Assembly (NCBI GenBank): GCA_008933735.1
Contig: WBUL01000012.1
Location: 83,951 to 147,950, forward strand
DNA: 64,000 nucleotides
Direction of reading: 5' to 3'
From: Anaerolineae bacterium
Lineage (GTDB): Bacteria > Chloroflexota > Anaerolineae > Aggregatilineales > J027
Part shown: piece after piece, positions 60,276 through 64,000 of the stretch
Numbering within the stretch: position 1 is the first letter of the stretch
Layout: every line of letters starts with the position of its first letter
Notes under the pieces: model-generated
Told to the model about the DNA's origin: nothing
Databases searched by the model: none
The model's input: only the letters and a program-made list of their open reading frames with translations
Program-made: the position numbers and the translations under genes

Positions 60276-62126
60276 ATGTTCTTGAGAAAATATGGGGCGG
60301 TGCTGGGCTGTGTATTAGCGCTGCTGACTTTTCTGCCGGTGACACAAGCATTGGAAGGCGTTGGCGCGGAACTGTATTATCGCGCCCCGGACGCAAACGG
60401 CGTATTACAAGTTTTTCGCATCAAAACAGATAACACCATTGAGCAGGTCAGCCAGGAAACGAGCAGTGTTGTGGCTTACGATGTGGCTTACGATAACACA
60501 GTCGCCTATGTTACAGCGCGGTCGCTCAATCTTGATGGGGTCACATTTACCAATGGTGGCCCCTTAGACAGCCAGAATCTAAATTTAAATGATGTGGCCT
60601 GGTCACCCGACAAATCACAGGCGGTTGTTGTGGCGATTTCTGCCAATGAAGCGGCTGATCCCTCAGAAGGGGTATGGCTGCTGGACATGAACAATCAGAA
60701 TTGGACGCTGCTGCTCAATTCAGTGCGAACCAACGACGCCAGCAAAACGATTTACCGCGAGGTTACCTGGGCAAAATCCGGGGATCGACTCCTCCTAGAA
60801 GCGCTGTTTTTTGAGAGCAACGGCATCGTGCGCTACAACTTTTTCACGGGTCGTGCCTACGCCTATAATATCGCCAACACAGGCAACATCAATGAAAATG
60901 GCTACAGCAGGGGAGCCTTTTCGCTGGACGGCACAGACCTGATTATCAGCGATGTCCCGCTTGCTCCCACTGGCGATGGCTTTATCATTGACGTGAACGA
61001 CAAAAGCCGTATTGTTCCGATGACGGGAGAAGCAGCACGTTATGTGTCCCATGCTTTTCCCATTCATAACGGCGTTGCCTATTTTATCCGCGACTTTGGT
61101 AACAACATTACGACCAGTGAAGTCTGGCAGTTGGGGTTTGATGGAACCCGCACCGCCTTGGGATCCATCCCGAATGCGGATTTAGCCGAAGAGGTCGCCT
61201 GGACATCAGATGGGGTCGGTCTTGTTTATCTCAACGCATTTGACGACACCACCAATACAGGCACCGCCCATTATTTTGTCCGGGTAGACGACATCATGCA
61301 GGAAAGGGCTCTACCGGAACAGGCCAGCCGCATGGTTGACCCCCAATGGGGGCCGGATTTAACGTCACCTGCCCCGGCAACTGTAAAAACAGCAGTGTTT
61401 ACCGAGCCGTTGTTTGACTATCGCAGCGCAGAGGGTACCTCGTTTTACAGTGTGCGTTTGCAGTGGAATGAAGTTGCAGGCAGTGCGGGGTATCGCCTGT
61501 CGATTGAGCCAGCGATTGAAGCACAGAACAGTTTTGATTCGAGCACGGTAGCGGCGCAGTTGGGCCGGATGGCCTGTGGCACAACCTTTAATGTGTCCAT
61601 TGCCGCAGTCGGTGCCGATGGCAGCGCAGGGGAATCTTCACCCACTATGACCATCACCACGCCTCCATGTGATGCGGAAATCGTGCTGCCAGTGAATACC
61701 CCTGCTCCTGTAGCAGCGGGTGACAGCGGGGTAACGGCTACTGAAGAACCCGGTGACTCTGAAGCACAGCCCACTGCGGAAGGTACTCCGATTAATCCTG
61801 ATGACCCGAATGCGCCCAAAAGTGTGACGGCGGCTGAACCTCAGCAGATTGGCACGTTTGCTGACGGAAGACCTTCCTATGGGGTAGATATTTCGTGGGC
61901 TTCCCCCGGAACAACGACCTTTTTCTATGTGCAGGTTGACCCGCCGAACAACCCGAATGGCTTTCCTACAGTGGTTAACGCCAGCGATCCAACGGTTGCG
62001 GTCAAAATTGTTGACCTTGAGTGTGGTACTGAATACAGCCTGCGGGTGGAATCGGTTGCGACTGATGGTATTACCGTGCTGGCAAGTGCGCTGCCTGTCT
62101 CGGTTACGACGCCTGCCTGTCCGTAA
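60276..62126 (+). CDS. Secreted protein with TolB-like propeller and FN3 domains
   Basis: This 616-residue protein has a signal peptide (about 1-26). Residues 30-365 look like a TolB/PD40 propeller, with ELYYRAPDANGVLQVFRI and LNDVAWSPDKSQAVVV. Two fibronectin type III-like domains follow (about 375-470 and 515-615), each with a CGTTFNVSIAAVGADGS or CGTEYSLRVESVATDGI strand, joined by a Pro/Thr/Glu-rich linker. It probably sits outside the cell. GGAG lies seven bases before the ATG, and CAGTATAAT is found 45 bases upstream. Confidence 0.82.
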   Translation: MFLRKYGAVLGCVLALLTFLPVTQALEGVGAELYYRAPDANGVLQVFRIKTDNTIEQVSQETSSVVAYDVAYDNTVAYVTARSLNLDGVTFTNGGPLDSQNLNLNDVAWSPDKSQAVVVAISANEAADPSEGVWLLDMNNQNWTLLLNSVRTNDASKTIYREVTWAKSGDRLLLEALFFESNGIVRYNFFTGRAYAYNIANTGNINENGYSRGAFSLDGTDLIISDVPLAPTGDGFIIDVNDKSRIVPMTGEAARYVSHAFPIHNGVAYFIRDFGNNITTSEVWQLGFDGTRTALGSIPNADLAEEVAWTSDGVGLVYLNAFDDTTNTGTAHYFVRVDDIMQERALPEQASRMVDPQWGPDLTSPAPATVKTAVFTEPLFDYRSAEGTSFYSVRLQWNEVAGSAGYRLSIEPAIEAQNSFDSSTVAAQLGRMACGTTFNVSIAAVGADGSAGESSPTMTITTPPCDAEIVLPVNTPAPVAAGDSGVTATEEPGDSEAQPTAEGTPINPDDPNAPKSVTAAEPQQIGTFADGRPSYGVDISWASPGTTTFFYVQVDPPNNPNGFPTVVNASDPTVAVKIVDLECGTEYSLRVESVATDGITVLASALPVSVTTPACP

Positions 62127-62180
62127 AAAGCAATCCGGTAGGCTGATAAAAGACCTCCCGGAAAGCATCCGTCACGGGGA

Positions 62181-62211
62181 AAAAATAGCGCCAGCCTTAA
62201 AGGTTGGCGCT
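62181..62211 (-). terminator. Terminator of the tRNA-Arg gene
   Basis: The 10-bp stem AGCGCCAGCC / GGTTGGCGCT (one G-T pair) with a five-base loop is followed, on the minus strand, by six T residues. It begins 6 bp after the tRNA. Confidence 0.9.
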
Positions 62212-62216
62212 GGTAG

Positions 62217-62290
62217 CGTACCTGGAGGGATTCGAACCCCCGACCCCTTGCTCCGTAGGCAAATGCTCTAATCCACTGAGCTACAGGTAC
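62217..62290 (-). tRNA. tRNA-Arg (anticodon ACG)
   Basis: The minus strand folds into a full cloverleaf: acceptor GTACCTG / CAGGTAC, D arm with AGCTCAGTGGATTAGAGC, anticodon stem TTTGC / GCAAG around CTACGGA, and T arm GGGGGTTCGAATCCCTC. Anticodon ACG is read after deamination to ICG and decodes CGU, CGC and CGA. The 3' CCA is not encoded. Confidence 0.97.
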
Positions 62291-62302
62291 ATTCCTGTTG
62301 AG

Positions 62303-62330
62303 ATTTTAGCAGGGTTCAATCGTGTGTCAA
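62303..62330 (-). promoter_or_regulatory. Promoter of the tRNA-Arg gene
   Basis: On the minus strand, TTGACA (62330-62325) and TAAAAT (62308-62303, with TGC extension) are separated by 16 bases. Transcription would begin a few bases before the tRNA. The -35 hexamer overlaps the pfkA stop codon. Confidence 0.85.
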
Positions 62331-63421
62331 GACTTATCTTCGGCGGCGCCAAAGGAAATTCCCATGTTACGCGCTGTATGGATGGGTTCGCTGGCAGGAT
62401 CAACCCGTTTAAGAGCAGCAATAGCGTCTGCAATTTTTACCTCCGTGATGTCTTCTCCGCGTAATCCGATCATATATCCCCATTTTTCCTCTTTAATCAA
62501 TCGCAGTACATTCGCCCCGAAACGAGTTCCCAGCCAGCGGTCATAAACTGTTGGGCTGCCCCCGCGTTGAATATGACCCAGGACAGTCACACGGGTTTCA
62601 GCCTCCGTCTTTTCCATGATGAGTTTGCCGACATGGTCACCAATGCCACCCAGCCGTTTCTGGGCAGCGTCTACGTAATATTTACTGCCGTCGTGTTCCG
62701 CTGCTCCTTCTGCCACGACCACAAGACTATGCAGGCGTCCTGATCGCCGGATCATACGTACTTTCTCGCACACGATGTCTATATCGAAAGGAATTTCCGG
62801 GATGAGGATAATATCTGCTCCCCCCGCGACTCCGGCTTGCAGCGCAATCCAGCCTGAATTCCGCCCCATGACTTCCAGCACCATGACACGATGGTGACTT
62901 TCAGCCGTTGTATGCAGCCTGTCCAGCGCATCCATCGCAATATTCAGGGCGGTGTCAAACCCGAAAGTTCGATCTGTCCCCCCAAGATCATTGTCTATTG
63001 TTTTGGGAACGCCAACAAGCCTGACCCCTTTTGTGTAGAGCTGCTGGGCGATAGCCATTGTGCCATCCCCACCAACCATGATGAGTGCATCCACCCCCAT
63101 CGTTTTGAGGTGGTCAATCACCTGATCTGAGACATCTTCGTAGATCACGCTTCCATCGGGTTGTGTGATTGGTCGTTTGAATGGGTTTCCTCGATTCGCC
63201 GCTCCTAAGATCGTGCCGCCTTCGCGCAGAATATCTTCTGTAAGCTGTTCATTCAGAGGAATCCCTGGTTCTTTTGCGAGTACTCCGTCAAACCCATTTC
63301 TTAAACCAATGACTTCCCATCCATATTCCCGGATGGCCGTCAGTGTTACAGCGCGAATCACCGCGTTTAAACCGGGGGCATCGCCACCACCTGTCGAAAT
63401 CGCAATTTTTTTGCTCATCAT
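62327..63421 (-). CDS. pfkA: ATP-dependent 6-phosphofructokinase
   Basis: PfkA phosphorylates fructose 6-phosphate to the 1,6-bisphosphate, the committed step of glycolysis. The 364-residue protein has the nucleotide loop TGGGDAPGLNA, GGDGTM and PKTIDNDLGGTD, the catalytic MGRNSGWIAL segment and a fructose-phosphate region HIQRGGSPT. The Gly in GGDGT points to ATP as donor, whereas PPi enzymes have Asp. The Lys in PKTIDND is also found in PPi enzymes, so the donor needs testing. A tRNA promoter overlaps its end. Confidence 0.93.
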   Translation of the reverse strand: MMSKKIAISTGGGDAPGLNAVIRAVTLTAIREYGWEVIGLRNGFDGVLAKEPGIPLNEQLTEDILREGGTILGAANRGNPFKRPITQPDGSVIYEDVSDQVIDHLKTMGVDALIMVGGDGTMAIAQQLYTKGVRLVGVPKTIDNDLGGTDRTFGFDTALNIAMDALDRLHTTAESHHRVMVLEVMGRNSGWIALQAGVAGGADIILIPEIPFDIDIVCEKVRMIRRSGRLHSLVVVAEGAAEHDGSKYYVDAAQKRLGGIGDHVGKLIMEKTEAETRVTVLGHIQRGGSPTVYDRWLGTRFGANVLRLIKEEKWGYMIGLRGEDITEVKIADAIAALKRVDPASEPIHTARNMGISFGAAEDKS

Positions 63422-63429
63422 TAGCTATC

Positions 63430-64000
63430 CTACTTTTCCCGGTACCAGCGGGATTGATCGGGCAGAAGGGCGAAAATTTCCCCGTGCGGTCCGGAAATAT
63501 AGCGGATTCCGGTGACAGAATCCGATTGAACGGAAGCGGTATAACCCAGTTCGGCGGTGGATGCCCACCCCAGGCGCTGCTGTAAGGGTCTATCACTGCG
63601 CCATAGTTTGCCGAAACCTCGGCGTGGTTGCAGCAGACCCGGCGGCACCTGCAAATTAAAATCCACCTCTGGTTCACCCTCAACAAACGTATCCGGGGCC
63701 ACAACCCAACCCGGAGAACTGGTGTCATTAAACATCACGTAGATGGTTAATCCACTTTGGGTCCAGACCATTGCCCCATTCTGCATCGCCTGAAACGCTG
63801 CCGGGGTAACAACCGCATTCGTTTGAGGGCAGTTCGGCGGCGCTGGACTGAAAAACCAGGTATAAGAGCATGGTAAAACCCCTTCCGCTGTCGGCGACGG
63901 GGTAAAGGTTCTCGATGGTGTAAAAGTCATCGATGGTGTAAAAGTCATCGATGGTGTAAAAGTCATCGTGGCGGTCGGAGTGAGCGAAGGGGTTGGGGTG
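63430..64000 (-). CDS. Thr/Pro-repeat surface protein, 5' end beyond the window
   Basis: The open frame runs from the right edge to a stop at 63430; its true start is outside. The visible part has a Thr/Pro/Ser-rich linker (TPTPSLTPTATMTFTPS and repeats), then a globular domain (about 150 residues). This contains MVWTQSGLTIYVMFND, PPGLLQPRRGFGKLWR and LGWASTAELGYTAS, a layout I associate with uncharacterised Chloroflexota surface proteins. Function is unknown. It lies 9 bp from pfkA on the same strand. Confidence 0.75.
   Translation of the reverse strand, partial: TPTPSLTPTATMTFTPSMTFTPSMTFTPSRTFTPSPTAEGVLPCSYTWFFSPAPPNCPQTNAVVTPAAFQAMQNGAMVWTQSGLTIYVMFNDTSSPGWVVAPDTFVEGEPEVDFNLQVPPGLLQPRRGFGKLWRSDRPLQQRLGWASTAELGYTASVQSDSVTGIRYISGPHGEIFALLPDQSRWYREK
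63914..63967 (-). repeat. Three 18-bp tandem repeats in the surface-protein gene
   Basis: GATGGTGTAAAAGTCATC occurs three times in a row (63914-63931, 63932-63949, 63950-63967), encoding MTFTPS units. A diverged fourth copy lies just to the left. Confidence 0.92.

Overview
This window is a stretch of bacterial chromosome of moderate GC content, and it contains the replication origin. The gene set suggests a Chloroflexota bacterium, most likely of the Anaerolineae. Clues are a class I lysyl-tRNA synthetase, SpoVS without other sporulation genes, many TPR, FHA, STAS and TIR signalling proteins, periplasmic TolB-like propellers, Pro/Thr-rich linkers and 'PTPTP'-type surface proteins. The phylum call is inferred from gene content, not computed. 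No insertion sequence, prophage, integrase or CRISPR array was seen.

Layout. 1-3.8 kb: ABC-F tail, recN, a zinc-ribbon membrane protein, nadK, ridA. 3.9-7.2 kb: two tandem secreted fasciclin-repeat proteins and a secreted alpha/beta hydrolase. 7.3-13.8 kb: RecD2-type helicase, an unknown protein, a zinc-ribbon/FHA protein, a class I LysRS fused to a B3/B4 domain, and SpoVS. 13.8-16.3 kb: dnaA with its upstream region and oriC. OriC has eleven DnaA-box-like sites, a 14-bp inverted repeat and a candidate DnaA-trio unwinding element. 16.3-20.8 kb: GAF histidine kinase, holB, a TolB-like protein, AlaX. 20.8-28.2 kb: a tightly packed plus-strand run of a flippase-like protein, FAD oxidoreductase, lipoprotein, UDP-glucose dehydrogenase, an M16 peptidase pair and acpS. 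28.2-31.9 kb: a minus-strand run of peptidases (M19, M42), a VOC protein and a DsbA-like protein.

32-42.5 kb: a 1297-residue Ser/Thr kinase with 22 TPRs arranged as seven copies of a 306-bp, three-TPR unit. It is followed by a single-domain FHA protein, a polytopic glycosyltransferase-like protein, an R2-like ligand-binding oxidase, a heparinase II/III-like protein and a DUF3352 protein. 42.5-50.6 kb: membrane-anchored AAA/STAND-like ATPase, STAS antagonist, TIR-like/TPR protein, Pro-rich membrane protein, an apparently near-leaderless membrane protein, Fpg glycosylase and a TPR membrane protein. 50.7-53.5 kb: rpsO-pnp with structured leader and terminators. 54-60 kb: an AlkX/YcaQ-family protein, then asnB, GT4, galE and a zinc phospholipase C-like gene on the minus strand. 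60.3-64 kb: a propeller/FN3 secreted protein, tRNA-Arg(ACG) with promoter and terminator, phosphofructokinase and a truncated Thr/Pro-rich surface protein.

Several promoters here use an extended -10 element (TGn TATAAT) very close to the start codon. Gene ends often overlap by 1-31 bp, which indicates a compact genome. The most interesting items are the origin architecture with its repeated CCCCATATCTGGGG-type motif, the LysRS-B3/B4 fusion, the TPR super-repeat kinase with its FHA neighbour, and the ATPase/STAS/TIR-TPR signalling block.
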